The translations under genes and the position numbers were made by a program. The notes beneath the pieces were generated by a model. The model had not been told where the DNA came from. It saw only the letters and a list, made by a program, of their open reading frames with translations, and did no database searches. A DNA stretch of 64,000 nt from Bradyrhizobium erythrophlei. Its GTDB lineage: Bacteria; Pseudomonadota; Alphaproteobacteria; Rhizobiales; Xanthobacteraceae. Shown one piece after another: positions 1-10,379 of the stretch (positions are counted from its first letter, which is position 1; each line of letters opens with the position of its first letter). The DNA is taken from assembly GCF_900129425.1 (NCBI RefSeq), contig NZ_LT670817.1:2170001-2234000 (forward strand). The letters are read 5' to 3'.

Positions 1-1202
1 ACGGCAAACTGATCGCGGAAATGCGTATCCAGGCGCGTCTCGTGCAGGATTGGCTGTACTATTTCGGTGGTCTAGCCGACAAGATCGAGGGGCGGGTGGT
101 TCCGCTCGACCGCACGAGCGTCCTCAACTACACCGTCAACGAGCCGCTCGGCGTCGTCGCCGCCATCATTCCCTGGAATTCGCCGACGTTCCTAACGATC
201 ATGACGGTTGCGCCGGCGCTTGCGGCGGGCAACACGGTGGTCATCAAGCCCTCCGAGGTGACCTCGGCGTCTGCTATCGAACTCGCAAGGCTTGCCGAGC
301 AAGCCGGTATTCCGGCGGGCGTAATCAATGTCGTAACCGGCGGACGTGCGGCGGGCGAAGCGCTGGTCGACCACCCGGCGGTCGCCAAGGTGTCATTCAC
401 CGGCAGCGATGGCGCCGGGCGAGCGATTGCCGCTCGCGCCGGACAGCGGCTGGTCAGCTGCATGCTCGAACTCGGCGGCAAGAGCGCCAACATCGTGTTC
501 GATGACGCTGACCTTGACCAGGTCGAAGCTGGCGTGCTCGCTGGAATTTTCGCGGCGGCGGGGCAAACATGCATTGCGGGTTCTCGCGCCTACTTCCAAA
601 AGGGCATCTATGACCGCCTCGTTGGTCGGCTCATCGAACGGGCCAACAAGATCAAACTTGGCGATCCCCTGAAGGCAGACACTCAAATGGGACCCGTGGC
701 GACCGCTGCGCAACTGGCCAAAGACGAAAGTATGGTCGCGCGCGCGGTCGAGGATGGCGCCAAAGTCCTTGTCGGCGGACAGAGACGCCGAGTCGAGGGG
801 CTGGATGACGGCTTCTTCTATGCGCCGACGATCCTCGGCAATACCAAGCCCGACGCCTTTATCATGCAGAACGAGGTCTTCGGGCCGGTGCTCTGTGTCA
901 CGCCGTTTGAATCCGAAGAGGAGGTCCTTGCATTGGCAAACGGCACGCGGTTCGGTCTGGCCGCCGGCCTGTGGACCGCCGATCTGCGCCGCGCACATCT
1001 CATGGCGCGCGGTCTGCAGGCTGGCACCGTCTGGATCAATACCTACCGCGCGATGGCGTTCAATTCTCCGTTCGGCGGATTCAAGAACAGTGGCATAGGG
1101 CGGCTGAACGGCGCGGAAGCGATCCAGAGCTTCCTGCAGACCAAGAGCGTCTGGTGCGAACTCAGCCGAGACGTCCAGGATCCGTTCGTGCTCAAGGCCT
1201 AG
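1..1202 (+). CDS. Aldehyde dehydrogenase, NAD(P)-dependent (3' part)
   Basis: The frame is open from base 3, so the gene begins upstream of the window; about 400 C-terminal residues are present. Family marks are the N-terminal part of the coenzyme fold (PWNSP, KPSE), the general-base Glu in LELGGKS (codon 468-470) and the catalytic Cys in GQTCIAGSR (codon 570-572). The C-terminal FGGFKNSGIGR block and closing helix are intact. The family oxidises aldehydes to acids in the cytoplasm; the substrate cannot be read from the sequence. No partner gene is visible on this side. Confidence 0.93.
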   Translation, partial: GKLIAEMRIQARLVQDWLYYFGGLADKIEGRVVPLDRTSVLNYTVNEPLGVVAAIIPWNSPTFLTIMTVAPALAAGNTVVIKPSEVTSASAIELARLAEQAGIPAGVINVVTGGRAAGEALVDHPAVAKVSFTGSDGAGRAIAARAGQRLVSCMLELGGKSANIVFDDADLDQVEAGVLAGIFAAAGQTCIAGSRAYFQKGIYDRLVGRLIERANKIKLGDPLKADTQMGPVATAAQLAKDESMVARAVEDGAKVLVGGQRRRVEGLDDGFFYAPTILGNTKPDAFIMQNEVFGPVLCVTPFESEEEVLALANGTRFGLAAGLWTADLRRAHLMARGLQAGTVWINTYRAMAFNSPFGGFKNSGIGRLNGAEAIQSFLQTKSVWCELSRDVQDPFVLKA

Positions 1203-1679
1203 AAACCATGGGAATGCAGGCCTTGTTTCAAAAGCTGTGACGCGCGTTGCCAGGCAACGAGGGAAACTGTCTGCGACACCTGGCTGTCAGTGCCAAGCCC
1301 GTTGGTCAAAAAAACCGGGCTCGTGTTATCGCTGCGCTCCGGCTCACCACTCACGGTTTGTGGCCGCAGCGTTCTTTGGTTGGAGTTGCGAAAATTTAAG
1401 CGAATTGGAGTTTCGGGGAGGGGCGTTAACGTCACGCGCGCACCGGAAATGAAATTCACTGATACCCTAAAAGAACTCCCTGTTTTCGGAAAATGTTTCC
1501 CTGTTACTTTGCGTAGGGATTTCGCGAGAAGCCGCTGCATCAGCGCGAGAGTTGATCTTATACAGTTGGCGGTCGCCGAAGTCTGCCGCGTGAATCTGCT
1601 TACGGCTACGACGAATTTCTTACGAAGCGAACGCGCCGGCTTCACCGGATTCGAGTTCAAAAAAGCGTCGATCAGCGCA
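1203..1679. other. Intergenic region, no gene recognised
   Basis: This stretch lies between the stop of the aldehyde dehydrogenase and the convergent stop of the outer-membrane factor gene. Open frames are arginine- and serine-rich translations without start signals or recognisable motifs. Two TTCCCTGTT-like words lie near 1485-1505. No clear terminator hairpin was found. Confidence 0.5.
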
Positions 1680-3335
1680 TCAGGGTTGGATCTGCCAGAA
1701 ACCCGGAACTGTCGAGGCCGGATGCAGTCCTTGGGATTCCCGTGCCATGGCGGCGACCGCCGGTACTGGACGCCTGATAAATGGAATCGCCTGGTAGCGT
1801 TCCCATCCGCCCCCAAGGGCCTTATAGAGGGCCACCAATTGGACGCCTGCTATCCGCTGGGAGACGACGTATTGGGCTTCGAGTTCAAACTGCTGTCGCT
1901 CGGCATCGAGGACGTTGAGAAAGTCCGTTAGCCCTCTCTCATAGCGTTCAGACGCAAGCTTGACTGCGTCAATGGCGGCAGTGCGGGCGCTGGCAAGGTT
2001 GTTCAAACGACTCCGTTCGGTGTTGTAACCCGAAATCGCCTGGTCTACTTCCTGCACGGCACCTAGCACATTTGCCTTGTATCGAAGCAATGCTTCGCGA
2101 GTTCGATAGTCAGCCACTTCGATACGCGCATCAAGAGTCCCGAAATCGAGGACAGGCCAGTAGAGCGCCGGACCGATCCCGCCGATGAACGTAATTGGTG
2201 TTAGTGATGTTCCGGGCGCTGCATGTGCGCCGCCTTGGCCGCCTACGGCACTTGTCAAAGCCACGCTCGGAAAAAGATCGGCGATTGCCGATCCCGTGCG
2301 TGCTGTCGCGGCCCCCAGTTCGAATTCCGCGTTCTGGATGTCCGCGCGTCGCTGCAACAGACTGACCGGCAGCCCGATCGGAACCCTGGCCGGAAAACGC
2401 GGAGCGGGTCCCTCGGTTCTCAGTTCTTTCGCCAACGTCTCCGGATACTGTCCGAGTAAGACCGCGATGAGGTACTCGCTCGACTGAAGCTGGCCCGTGA
2501 TCGGTGCGAGGCCGGCCTCGAATGCGGCGAGTTGGCGTCGCGCCAACGTTACATCGAGTTCGTTTGTGAGGCCCTGGTCGAAGCGTTTCTGCACGAACTG
2601 GAGACGCTGCCTGGCGGATTCGATGCTCCGGCGGACAACCGCGATCTGTGCCTGAAAACCACGGAATTCGACGTACGCGCGGGCAACATTGGCGATCACC
2701 GATACGAGAACAGCGTCGCGGGCCTTCGCCGCAGCCAATGCGTCCAGATGCGAGGCCTCGATCTCGCGACGCAACTTGCCAAAAATATCAAGCTCCCACG
2801 CCGTGACCAAGCCGCCGGTTTCCTCCACATGAGTAAAGCCGGTGCTGTTGCCCGCGCTATGCAGCGTGTCCGGTACGCGTCCGCGGGTATTGTCGGTGCC
2901 GCTTCCATATCCGGCGCCCGCCGCCAGGTCGCCCGTCGGAAGAGCAGCGCCAACTGCGACAAGTTCCTGGGCGCGTGCCTGTTGCAGCCGCGCCAGCGCG
3001 ATGGCGATATCTGGATTGCCCTCGATAGCGCGTCCGACAAGCGAAACAAGTTGTGGATCCCGGAAGGAACGCCACCATTGCTGGAGATCGACGTGTTCCA
3101 CCACCTCGTTAGTGGTGGGCGTCCCGCGGTTCGGACTGGCGATGTAGCTTTTCGGAAGCCAGGTTTCGTGAAACGTGAAGTCGGGTCCCACCGAGCAGGC
3201 CGACAGACCCGCGGCTCCGCAGCAGGCGATCCAGCCTCTAAGCACGCGCTTGGGAAGAGATGAGTTCGCACTGCCGCCGTCACCACCATAGGGCTCAGAC
3301 AAATCCGGTTTGGTTGGCTTACGGTGCTTTCGCAT
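1680..3335 (-). CDS. RND efflux outer-membrane lipoprotein (OprM/NodT type)
   Basis: Outer-membrane channel of a tripartite drug-efflux system, about 551 residues. The start at 3335 is chosen because GGGGGA lies six bases before the ATG; a GTG further up is less likely. A signal peptide ends in the lipobox LSAC followed by SVGPDF, which predicts an N-terminally acylated outer-membrane protein. The two repeated TolC-fold halves are visible, including the ERYERGLTDFLNVLDAERQQF segment typical of the second half. It lies 337 bases downstream of the adaptor gene on the same strand, so it may have its own promoter. It is paralogous to the gene at 22955-24475. Confidence 0.92.
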   Translation of the reverse strand: MRKHRKPTKPDLSEPYGGDGGSANSSLPKRVLRGWIACCGAAGLSACSVGPDFTFHETWLPKSYIASPNRGTPTTNEVVEHVDLQQWWRSFRDPQLVSLVGRAIEGNPDIAIALARLQQARAQELVAVGAALPTGDLAAGAGYGSGTDNTRGRVPDTLHSAGNSTGFTHVEETGGLVTAWELDIFGKLRREIEASHLDALAAAKARDAVLVSVIANVARAYVEFRGFQAQIAVVRRSIESARQRLQFVQKRFDQGLTNELDVTLARRQLAAFEAGLAPITGQLQSSEYLIAVLLGQYPETLAKELRTEGPAPRFPARVPIGLPVSLLQRRADIQNAEFELGAATARTGSAIADLFPSVALTSAVGGQGGAHAAPGTSLTPITFIGGIGPALYWPVLDFGTLDARIEVADYRTREALLRYKANVLGAVQEVDQAISGYNTERSRLNNLASARTAAIDAVKLASERYERGLTDFLNVLDAERQQFELEAQYVVSQRIAGVQLVALYKALGGGWERYQAIPFIRRPVPAVAAMARESQGLHPASTVPGFWQIQP

Positions 3336-3672
3336 CACGAGTCCCCCCGAAAACGCAAACACAACAGAGCTACATACCTACTGCTTTCCTGACAGCGGAA
3401 GGCTGATCTCGTTCGCATCAACCTTCATTACAGAAGTAATTTGACTACCAAGGTTCAATACAACCTTCCACGTTGCCTGAGGCTGGATTCAATCTGCATG
3501 ATATCCCCATCGCCAAACCCCCATTTGGACGTCGCGAAACCCTACCACGTTTTTGTCAGGGTTGCGGCCTGCGTTTGGGAACAACAAGGCGGCCGCGGGT
3601 CCCAACTCCGACGCTCACTTCGTACCAGGCATGCGCAGACGACCGAGTGCGTGGCCGAGGTCAGTCGCAGCC
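3336..3672. other. Spacer between adaptor and outer-membrane factor genes
   Basis: There is no convincing coding sequence here. The part near 3363-3480 is more AT-rich than the flanking genes and could hold a promoter for the downstream minus-strand outer-membrane factor gene. No regulator site was recognised. Confidence 0.4.
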
Positions 3673-4938
3673 CTAGTTCGCTTCAGCTTCCTTTTCTGAC
3701 CCATTCGGCGGCTTATCTGGAGCGGGAGGGCCGGCAATGCGCACGATGTCGCCGGATCCGAGCGAATCGGGCGGGCTACCGACGACCCGGTCGGACAGCA
3801 CGAGACCGTTCGTCACTTCGGCCTGGACGCCGAGGTTACGGCCCAAACTGATCTTCTTGAGCGTGACCTTATCGTCGTCGCCGAGCAGCGCGACTTCCAG
3901 ACCATGTTGCCGGAACAATATCGCGCTTGCCGGTATCAGCACGGTGTTCGGATCGCTCGGAAGGTTCAACTGAGCTTCGACATAGGTGCCGGGCTGAAGC
4001 AGCCCATCCGGGTTGTCTGCCTGAAGCTCGAGCAGCAGCGTTCGCGACGACGTGTTGACCGAGCGTGAGGTCGTCGTGGCCTTGGCCGTAAAGACCTTGC
4101 CCGGATATTGCGGCAGGCGCAGCTCGGCCGTCAGGCCCGGGTGAATGTTGCCGGTCAGCCGCTGGGGCACCTTGACGTAGATGCGCACCTTGTGAATGTC
4201 CGCGACGCTGAACAGTTCTCGCGCAGTCCCGTTGCTGCCGGCATTGATGAGCGCGCCGATGTCGGTTTCGCGCGCGGTGACGACGCCATCGAAGGGGGCG
4301 ACCACCTGCTTGAAGCCTTGCAGCGATTGCAGCCGGTCAACATCGGCCTGGGCCATCGCCATATCGGCCTTGGCTGCGTTGAGGCGTGCAGTATTGCTCT
4401 CAAATTCCGCCTGTTTGGCGTCCCGTTCCTGGACTGATACGACGCCGGGCGGCGAGCTTCGCCAGCGCGCGTAGGTCGTTTTGGCGAACTGCGCTTCGGC
4501 CTCGCGAACCTTGACCGCGGCGCTTGCCGCATTGAGCTTCGCCTTGGCCGCGGTCAGTTCCGCGTCGATCTCCGGCGTTTCGATATCGGCCAGCACTTGA
4601 CCTTTCTTTACCTGAGCGCCGAAGTCGAAGTACCAATCTTTCAGATAGCCGTTCACCCTCGCGTAAATCGGCGCTTCGTACCAGGCATGGATATCGCCGG
4701 GCAGGATGACTTGCTGTCCCGGCGGACCTTTCGTGGGATGAACGATGTCGACAGTGGGAATCGCGGCAGCGTCGGTCCATGCAGCGACCGCCTTCTCTTG
4801 CGAGTGACGATGCCAGATTCCCTCGAACCCGACCGCAATCACAAGGGCGAGGGCGCTCACGCCCAATAACCGTGGCATCTTGCGTGGTTGTCGCTTCGCC
4901 GCGATAGAGTCTGGAGCCTGGTCTTCATGTTCCGACAC
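3673..4938 (-). CDS. RND efflux periplasmic adaptor (HlyD/AcrA family)
   Basis: Membrane fusion protein of 421 residues that links the inner-membrane pump to the outer-membrane channel. A cytoplasmic N-terminus and one membrane anchor (about residues 24-42) are followed by the biotinyl-lipoyl half-motif ARVNGYLKDWYFDFG, a coiled-coil hairpin and the second lipoyl half FDGVVTARETDIGALI. The beta-barrel and membrane-proximal parts follow. GGGAGA just before the ATG marks the start. It begins 14 bases after the permease stop, so the two are almost certainly cotranscribed. Confidence 0.93.
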   Translation of the reverse strand: MSEHEDQAPDSIAAKRQPRKMPRLLGVSALALVIAVGFEGIWHRHSQEKAVAAWTDAAAIPTVDIVHPTKGPPGQQVILPGDIHAWYEAPIYARVNGYLKDWYFDFGAQVKKGQVLADIETPEIDAELTAAKAKLNAASAAVKVREAEAQFAKTTYARWRSSPPGVVSVQERDAKQAEFESNTARLNAAKADMAMAQADVDRLQSLQGFKQVVAPFDGVVTARETDIGALINAGSNGTARELFSVADIHKVRIYVKVPQRLTGNIHPGLTAELRLPQYPGKVFTAKATTTSRSVNTSSRTLLLELQADNPDGLLQPGTYVEAQLNLPSDPNTVLIPASAILFRQHGLEVALLGDDDKVTLKKISLGRNLGVQAEVTNGLVLSDRVVGSPPDSLGSGDIVRIAGPPAPDKPPNGSEKEAEAN

Positions 4939-4952
4939 ATTGGTTCTCCCAT

Positions 4953-7900
4953 TCAGGGGGTAGGTTCAGCCAGCAGTTCGGAACCCGGTCTGCCCTCGGG
5001 CGCATGACTGTGGCGGCGATGCAAGAGGCTGAACACCGTGGGAACAAAGAACAGCGTGGCCAACGTTGCAATAAGTAGGCCGCCGATCACGGCTCTCCCG
5101 AGCGGAGCGTTCTGCTCGCCGCCGTCGCCCATCGCGAGTGCCATGGGCATCATGCCGATGACCATCGCGAGGGCGGTCATCATCACTGGTCGGAGACGGG
5201 TAAACCCGGCTTCGAGCGCCGCGGCGGTCGCGTCCAAACCTTCCTCGAGCTTTTCGCGCGCGAAACTGACGAGCAAAACGCTGTTTGCCGTCGCAATGCC
5301 CATGCACATCAGGGCCCCCGTCAGAGCAGGGACCGACAACGTCGTCTCGGTGATGAACAGCATCCAGACAATGCCGGCGAGCGCTCCAGGCAGTGCCGAG
5401 ATGATAATGAGCGGATCGAGCCATGACTGGAAATTGACTGCGATCACCAAATAGATCAGCACGATCCCGCCGAGCAGGCCGAGATAGAGCTGGTCATAGG
5501 CACTCGTCATCGTCTGGACTTGCCCGCGTAGCGCCACATAGGAGCCGGGCGGGACTTCCTTTTTGGTCTCGCTGATAATGCGGCGGATGTCGGAGGCGAC
5601 CGCGCCAAGATCTCGTCCTTGCGTGGCGGCGTAGATATCGATCACCGGCTGAGCGTCGTAATGCGATACGACTCCCGCACTCGGACCAACGGAAAAGTCG
5701 GCCAGCCCGCCGAGATATTGCGGCGTTCCGGATTTCTCGGACGTGAGCGGAACATTGGCGAGATCGGACATGGTGTCGATCCGGTACTGCGGCATCTGCG
5801 CTACGATCGGGTAGGACACGCCGTTCTTGGTATTGAGCCAGAAATTCGGTTTGACCTGACCGCTGCCGGACAGCGTGACCAGAAGGCTGTCGGCGACGTC
5901 GCGCTGGCTCAGGCCAACCTCGTCCGCGAGCGTCCGATCGACCGCGACGTTGATTTGCGGATAGCTGTAGGTTTGCTGGACGCGCAGGTCGGCAATCCCG
6001 GGGACTTCGCGGATCCGCTTGAGGAGATCGGTCGCGTAAGCGTAGTTGGCCTCCTGCTTGTTTCCGATCACTTGCAGATCGATCGGCGCCGGCAGGCCGA
6101 AATTGAGAATCTGCGCAACGATGTCGGCCGGCAGGAATGAGAAGGTTGTGCCGGGAAATGTCCGCGGCAGCAGGGTCCGCAGTTGCTTGACGTAGGCCGG
6201 CGTCGGCGTGTGGTTCTTGTGCAGCGAGACGAGAATATCCGCGTCGGACGGACCGATCGTGCCGGTGTTGCTATAGGCGACGTTGATGCCGCTGATGGGC
6301 AATCCGATATTGGTCACCACGCTCGCGAGTTGATCCGGCGGAATCGTCTGGCGAATTTTCTGATCGACTTCGTCGCATAGGCGCGCGGTTTCCTCGATTC
6401 GCGTTCCGACCTGCGTGCGCACATGGATCAGGATTTGCCCGGAATCAACCGACGGAAAGAAATTCTGCCCGAGAAATGGCACCAGGACGAACGACGACAC
6501 GGTACAAGCCAGGAACCCCGCGGCAAACAACTTCGGACGCCCGAGAACGCCCGAGAGAAGTCGGTGGTAGCGGTCACGGATTTGCTCAAACCGATGCTCG
6601 AATCCGAGCTGGAAACGCTCCAGCGGATTTCGCGATGGAGCGGCCGGACCTCCAGCGCCGTGAGCCAGATGCGGTACCCGTACTAAGTACTTGGCCAGCG
6701 TTGGGAGCAGGGTTCGGGACAGCAGGAAAGACCCGATGAGGGCAAAAATGACGGCTTCCGCCATCGGCCGGAACAGATAGCCGGCCACGCCGCCAAGCTG
6801 GAACATCGGCGCGAACACGATGCACATGCAGACCAGCGTGACGAAGGCCGGAACGACAATCTGCTGGGCGCCATCCAGGATAGCCGGTTCAAGCGGCTTG
6901 CCCTGCTCCAGATGCCACTCGATGTTCTCGAGCGTAACGGTGCTCTCATCGACCAGTATTCCGACCGCAAGCGCGAGTCCCCCGAGCGTCATCATATTGA
7001 TCGTTTCGCCCAGCCAAGACAGCGCGGTGAGTGAGAACAGAATAGCGAGCGGGATCGTGATCATGACGATGATGGTCAAGCGCCAGCTTCCGAGGAACAG
7101 CAGGATCATCAAGCCGGTCAATGCCGCGGCAATAACGCCTTCGCGAACCACGCCGGAGACGGCGGCCCTGATGAAGGGCGATTGATCTCCCACCATCTGC
7201 AGGTCAAGTCCGGGCGGCATGCCCGCCTCGATCCTGGGCAGTCGCGCCTTGATGCCGGCGATAATGTCCAGGGTCGAGGCCGACCCGGCATTCAGGATCG
7301 ACATCAGCACGGCCCTCGCGCCATTGACGCGGACGATATTGGTCTGCGGCGGCGCGCCGTCATGCGCATAGGCGACATCGCGGATATGAATGACTGTGCC
7401 GTCGACCTTTTTCAGCGGGAGGTCGTTAATGTGATCCAGCAGGGTGGGACTTGCATTGAGATTGACGTTCCACTCGAACTTGCCGATTTTCTCGGTACCA
7501 GCCGGAAGAACCAGGTTCTGCGCGGAGATCGCGTTGACGACATCTTCGGCAGATACATTGTGCGTTTGCATCGCCTGCTGATCCAGGTCGACCTGCGCCT
7601 GGAGAATTTTGCCGCCATAGGGCGAAGGCAGGGCAGCGCCGTTGACAGTTGCGAGCTGCGGGCGAATGAAGTTTTGGCCAAGATCGAATAGCTTATCCTG
7701 GGGAAGTTTCTTGCTCGAGAGCGCAAGATTGAGGATCGGAACGCTCGATGCGTTGTAGCTGAGCACATAGGGTGGAGTGATGCCGGCCGGCAGAAGTTTC
7801 AGCACGGTCTGCGAGACGGCTGTCACCTGAGCGAGCGCGGCCCCGATGTCGACGCCTTTCTGGAAAAAGATCTTGACGACGCCGTAGCCGCTCAGAGACT

Positions 7901-8150
7901 GCGACTCCATGTGCTGGATGCCGTTGACCTGCGAGGTCAGCTGGCGCTCATAATAGTAGATGACCCGGTCGGACATGTCCTTCGGCAGCAGCCCGGAATA
8001 AGTCCAGACGACGCTGACGACAGGAATATTGATTTTGGGAAATATGTCAGTCGGCGTTCGCAGCGCCGACAAAGAACCGAAGATTGCAATGAGAAATGCC
8101 AACACGATGAACGTGTAGGGCCGCCTGAGGGCTAACTGAACAATCCACAT
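4953..8150 (-). CDS. RND efflux inner-membrane permease, pump 1
   Basis: AcrB-like proton-driven exporter of 1065 residues with the standard 12-helix, two-large-periplasmic-loop layout (N-terminal MWIVQLALRRPYTF, DIFPKI, PVVSVVWTYSG). It heads a permease-adaptor-channel operon. In helix 4 the acidic pair that AcrB has at Asp407-Asp408 reads Asp401-Glu402 (GILVDEST). In helix 10 the site of AcrB Lys940 is Ala955 (GIATANSV). The Arg and Thr of helix 11 (RLRPVMMT) are kept. The exported substrate is unknown. Pump 2 at 18436 has the same architecture and similar replacements. Confidence 0.94.
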   Translation of the reverse strand: MWIVQLALRRPYTFIVLAFLIAIFGSLSALRTPTDIFPKINIPVVSVVWTYSGLLPKDMSDRVIYYYERQLTSQVNGIQHMESQSLSGYGVVKIFFQKGVDIGAALAQVTAVSQTVLKLLPAGITPPYVLSYNASSVPILNLALSSKKLPQDKLFDLGQNFIRPQLATVNGAALPSPYGGKILQAQVDLDQQAMQTHNVSAEDVVNAISAQNLVLPAGTEKIGKFEWNVNLNASPTLLDHINDLPLKKVDGTVIHIRDVAYAHDGAPPQTNIVRVNGARAVLMSILNAGSASTLDIIAGIKARLPRIEAGMPPGLDLQMVGDQSPFIRAAVSGVVREGVIAAALTGLMILLFLGSWRLTIIVMITIPLAILFSLTALSWLGETINMMTLGGLALAVGILVDESTVTLENIEWHLEQGKPLEPAILDGAQQIVVPAFVTLVCMCIVFAPMFQLGGVAGYLFRPMAEAVIFALIGSFLLSRTLLPTLAKYLVRVPHLAHGAGGPAAPSRNPLERFQLGFEHRFEQIRDRYHRLLSGVLGRPKLFAAGFLACTVSSFVLVPFLGQNFFPSVDSGQILIHVRTQVGTRIEETARLCDEVDQKIRQTIPPDQLASVVTNIGLPISGINVAYSNTGTIGPSDADILVSLHKNHTPTPAYVKQLRTLLPRTFPGTTFSFLPADIVAQILNFGLPAPIDLQVIGNKQEANYAYATDLLKRIREVPGIADLRVQQTYSYPQINVAVDRTLADEVGLSQRDVADSLLVTLSGSGQVKPNFWLNTKNGVSYPIVAQMPQYRIDTMSDLANVPLTSEKSGTPQYLGGLADFSVGPSAGVVSHYDAQPVIDIYAATQGRDLGAVASDIRRIISETKKEVPPGSYVALRGQVQTMTSAYDQLYLGLLGGIVLIYLVIAVNFQSWLDPLIIISALPGALAGIVWMLFITETTLSVPALTGALMCMGIATANSVLLVSFAREKLEEGLDATAAALEAGFTRLRPVMMTALAMVIGMMPMALAMGDGGEQNAPLGRAVIGGLLIATLATLFFVPTVFSLLHRRHSHAPEGRPGSELLAEPTP

Positions 8151-9373
8151 TCGAAAAGCCCCCTCTGGACCGCGGAACGATTGCTCTTTCTGTATGGTAT
8201 ATTCTTGAGAGCGAAATTGCCCTGCAAAAAGTGCATTAAAGTGGGCAGTCCACCGTCCAACCGACGCCTGGATCGCGTGATGTCGCCTCGGTGGATGATC
8301 TAGATCACGGTTCTAGTTGCACCATTAAATAGTGGTTTAGGATTGCTCACGTTGTTCTTACTGGTCGTGGGACCAAGCCCGTTATTCTCGCTCCTGGCCA
8401 TTTCTACCAGTCGGCGTTCGGGGTCATTTCTGCTCGTTGGTTGCCCCGGCGAACTGTGGATCGGTACGAAATGGAATCGCCGTCGACCCGGCACGATCGC
8501 ACGTTGGGCATTGCGCAATGTCGGCACCATCCGCAAAGTTTGCTGTGGGAGCTCGCTTAAACGTTGTTAGGCCACGATGCTGCACGTGCGGCTCGACTCT
8601 GCGGGGAGGTAGCGCATGCAGAGCTTTCCCGGAGTCCAAACCGGCGTGAGGCAATGGTCCGTTTCGGCGCTGACATCCCTGCTGTGCCCGGCGCCATTGA
8701 GGCGATCGCTCTCGCCGGTCGAGACCGGCAATTTGGAGTGCTTAATCGTCGCTCTTCTCGAAGGCCAACGGACGGGCGGACTATACGTCGGGCCATTCAA
8801 GTTGGTTTTGGGATGTCTGTGTTAGTTCCCGGAGTCGGCAATAGAGCGAACGTCGCGATACTTCCCATTCGTGCCAGAAGCGGCCATCAGCAGCCTCGCT
8901 GGAAGGCGCGCCGTTTGTAGTGAAAGAGATCGTCAATCGAGGGGTCCCGGCAGCACGATCTTTTTCCGCAACACTCGATCGGAACAAGCGGCAGCCCTCA
9001 GATGGGGGTAGGGGAGGCCAGCAGGGAAGGATCCACGGCAGGATATCGATGCGCGGCAATCGATACCTGCGCGTCGTGGCCTCATCGACTTAAGGCGCTT
9101 AAATCGCCACCAATGGCGATGATGCCACCAACCGTAGCGATGGCCGCCGCCTCGGCCGCGTGGAGGTTTGGAACCTCATCAGCCCATCCGAGCAAACGCG
9201 GTTGAGCCGCCGCGATCGCCAGGCGAGCTGATATCTGCAACGCAGAACCGTCGAGTAGCTGTGTCGACGATGCCGCGTGCACGTAGGAGCAGTTTGCCCT
9301 CACAATTCCGCCGCGGGCCGCACTAGCGAGGCCCGCGGGTCGATAAACCGGAAGTGCTTCAGGATCACATTTT
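8151..9373. other. Long low-coding region upstream of pump 1
   Basis: About 1.2 kb without a supported gene. Several frames stay open for 60-90 codons on both strands at 8300-9060, but they overlap each other, lack start signals and show no family motif, so they look like eroded DNA. The pump 1 promoter should lie in the AT-richer part at 8160-8345, where a palindrome (8296-8307) is noted separately. Confidence 0.45.
8296..8307. promoter_or_regulatory. Imperfect FNR/FixK-like palindrome
   Basis: TGATCTAGATCA is a perfect 12-base palindrome about 145 bases before the pump 1 start. FNR/FixK sites read TTGAT-N4-ATCAA. Here the inner TGAT-N4-ATCA is exact but the outer bases are A and C. It could be a weak CRP/FNR-family site or chance. 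Confidence 0.25.
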
Positions 9374-9712
9374 TTAGTACATCCTGCTCAACTGCTCTCC
9401 AGACTGATTGTTAGACTTCGCCTCGGGACGGCCTGGATTATTCGGGAAGAGTAAACGCGGATTCAATTCGCATCCGCCGATGCCCGATGCTGTCGACTGA
9501 CATTGCTGATGCGTCGTATAGGCGCAATCGAGGGAGCCTTCCCGCGACATGCACCACGGAAACTCGCGAGCGGAAGCAGCGCCAGGGGACAAAGAGCCAG
9601 CGATACCCAATGAGAGCGCTGCAAGAGACGAAAGTCGCGCCTTCCTGCCGAAGCGATTTTGCGCCTGTAGATTGAATACGAGTTTGCCCCATGTTTCGCG
9701 CATCGATGGCAT
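9374..9712 (-). CDS. Small secreted DUF3551-like protein
   Basis: A signal peptide (LSSLAALSLGIAGSLSPGAASA) is followed by a short mature domain with PWCMSREGSLDCAYTTHQQC and GGCELNPRL. This spacing of cysteines with a final CxxNP-like block matches DUF3551 proteins, which are abundant in Bradyrhizobium and of unknown role. The start is uncertain: ATG codons at 9712 and 9703 and a TTG further up are in frame, none with a strong ribosome binding site. The mature protein is expected in the periplasm. Confidence 0.7.
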   Translation of the reverse strand: MPSMRETWGKLVFNLQAQNRFGRKARLSSLAALSLGIAGSLSPGAASAREFPWCMSREGSLDCAYTTHQQCQSTASGIGGCELNPRLLFPNNPGRPEAKSNNQSGEQLSRMY

Positions 9713-9845
9713 TACGTAGTTAAAGAGACGACTTGCTGGGAGACGGTGCTGTTTCAACTTTTGTCACTCCTGGTTTGACCTGCTTGACTCGCAACAGGCG
9801 GCTACGCGTCAGAATCCATTTGTGCTTCGCGCGTGCGCGTTGCCG

Positions 9846-10061
9846 TTACTGCTGCCATAGATCATGGGCTCGCCGCATTCGCTGGGCCCGTGGTCCGTCA
9901 TGCAGGCGGCACTCCAGGGCGGAGCTACGCTCTCGTGGCCTTCGGTGCTGTATGCGTGTCCTCGGGTGGTGCCGCTTTTTGTGGGGGGATTGCTGAGTTG
10001 TCGTTGATGTCGCGAGTGACAGCACGAGCAATAGCGCGGCCGGATGGTATGTGATCGTCAT
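9846..10061 (-). CDS. Small basic secreted protein
   Basis: A 71-residue frame starts at an ATG preceded by GGGGGAACAG. Its first 20 residues (MTITYHPAALLLVLSLATS) look like a signal peptide. The rest is rich in His, Arg and Lys with two Cys and no recognised domain. An ECF-type promoter match (10131-10160, minus strand) lies about 70 bases upstream, which supports expression. The His/Arg-rich mature part may bind metal or nucleic acid, but this is a guess. Confidence 0.5.
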   Translation of the reverse strand: MTITYHPAALLLVLSLATSTTTQQSPHKKRHHPRTRIQHRRPRERSSALECRLHDGPRAQRMRRAHDLWQQ

Positions 10062-10130
10062 CGTTCTGTTCCCCCGCGCCAGCGGAGGCGCCCCCAAATT
10101 CGCGTTAGGACGCATGTCCGTCTGTGATTG

Positions 10131-10160
10131 GAAGACTCAGGTTGAGGTCTGAATATTCCC
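10131..10160 (-). promoter_or_regulatory. ECF-type promoter A
   Basis: Read on the minus strand: GGGAATAT, 14 bases, GAGTCTTC. The same two blocks with the same spacing occur at six other places in the window. The predicted transcript start is about 60 bases before the small secreted protein gene at 10061. Confidence 0.65.
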
Positions 10161-10379
10161 GAGCATGCAAAGAGTGGCATCGAGCCGTTGCCACCGAGCA
10201 AGCCAAGGGGAGCGCTGCGACGGACGGGGCTGAACGAAATATTCCGGGTTTTGCGAGCAGGCGCCATGGCGGCCGCAGCGCTATGGCCCGTATACGACGG
10301 TCGGTTCAATCGCCGGCGCAGGCAGGCGCGTTTGGGGTCGCCCGATGGATGCGGTCACGGCGGCGCATGAGGCCCGTCG

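Noticed and set aside
1199..1816. 205-codon minus-strand frame downstream of the aldehyde dehydrogenase
   Set aside because: It overlaps the end of the outer-membrane factor gene in another frame and shows only low-complexity basic sequence.
8816..8845. GGGATGTC-N14-GAGTCGGC on the plus strand, resembling the ECF promoter pattern
   Set aside because: The upstream block lacks the GGGAAT core and no gene follows; probably chance.
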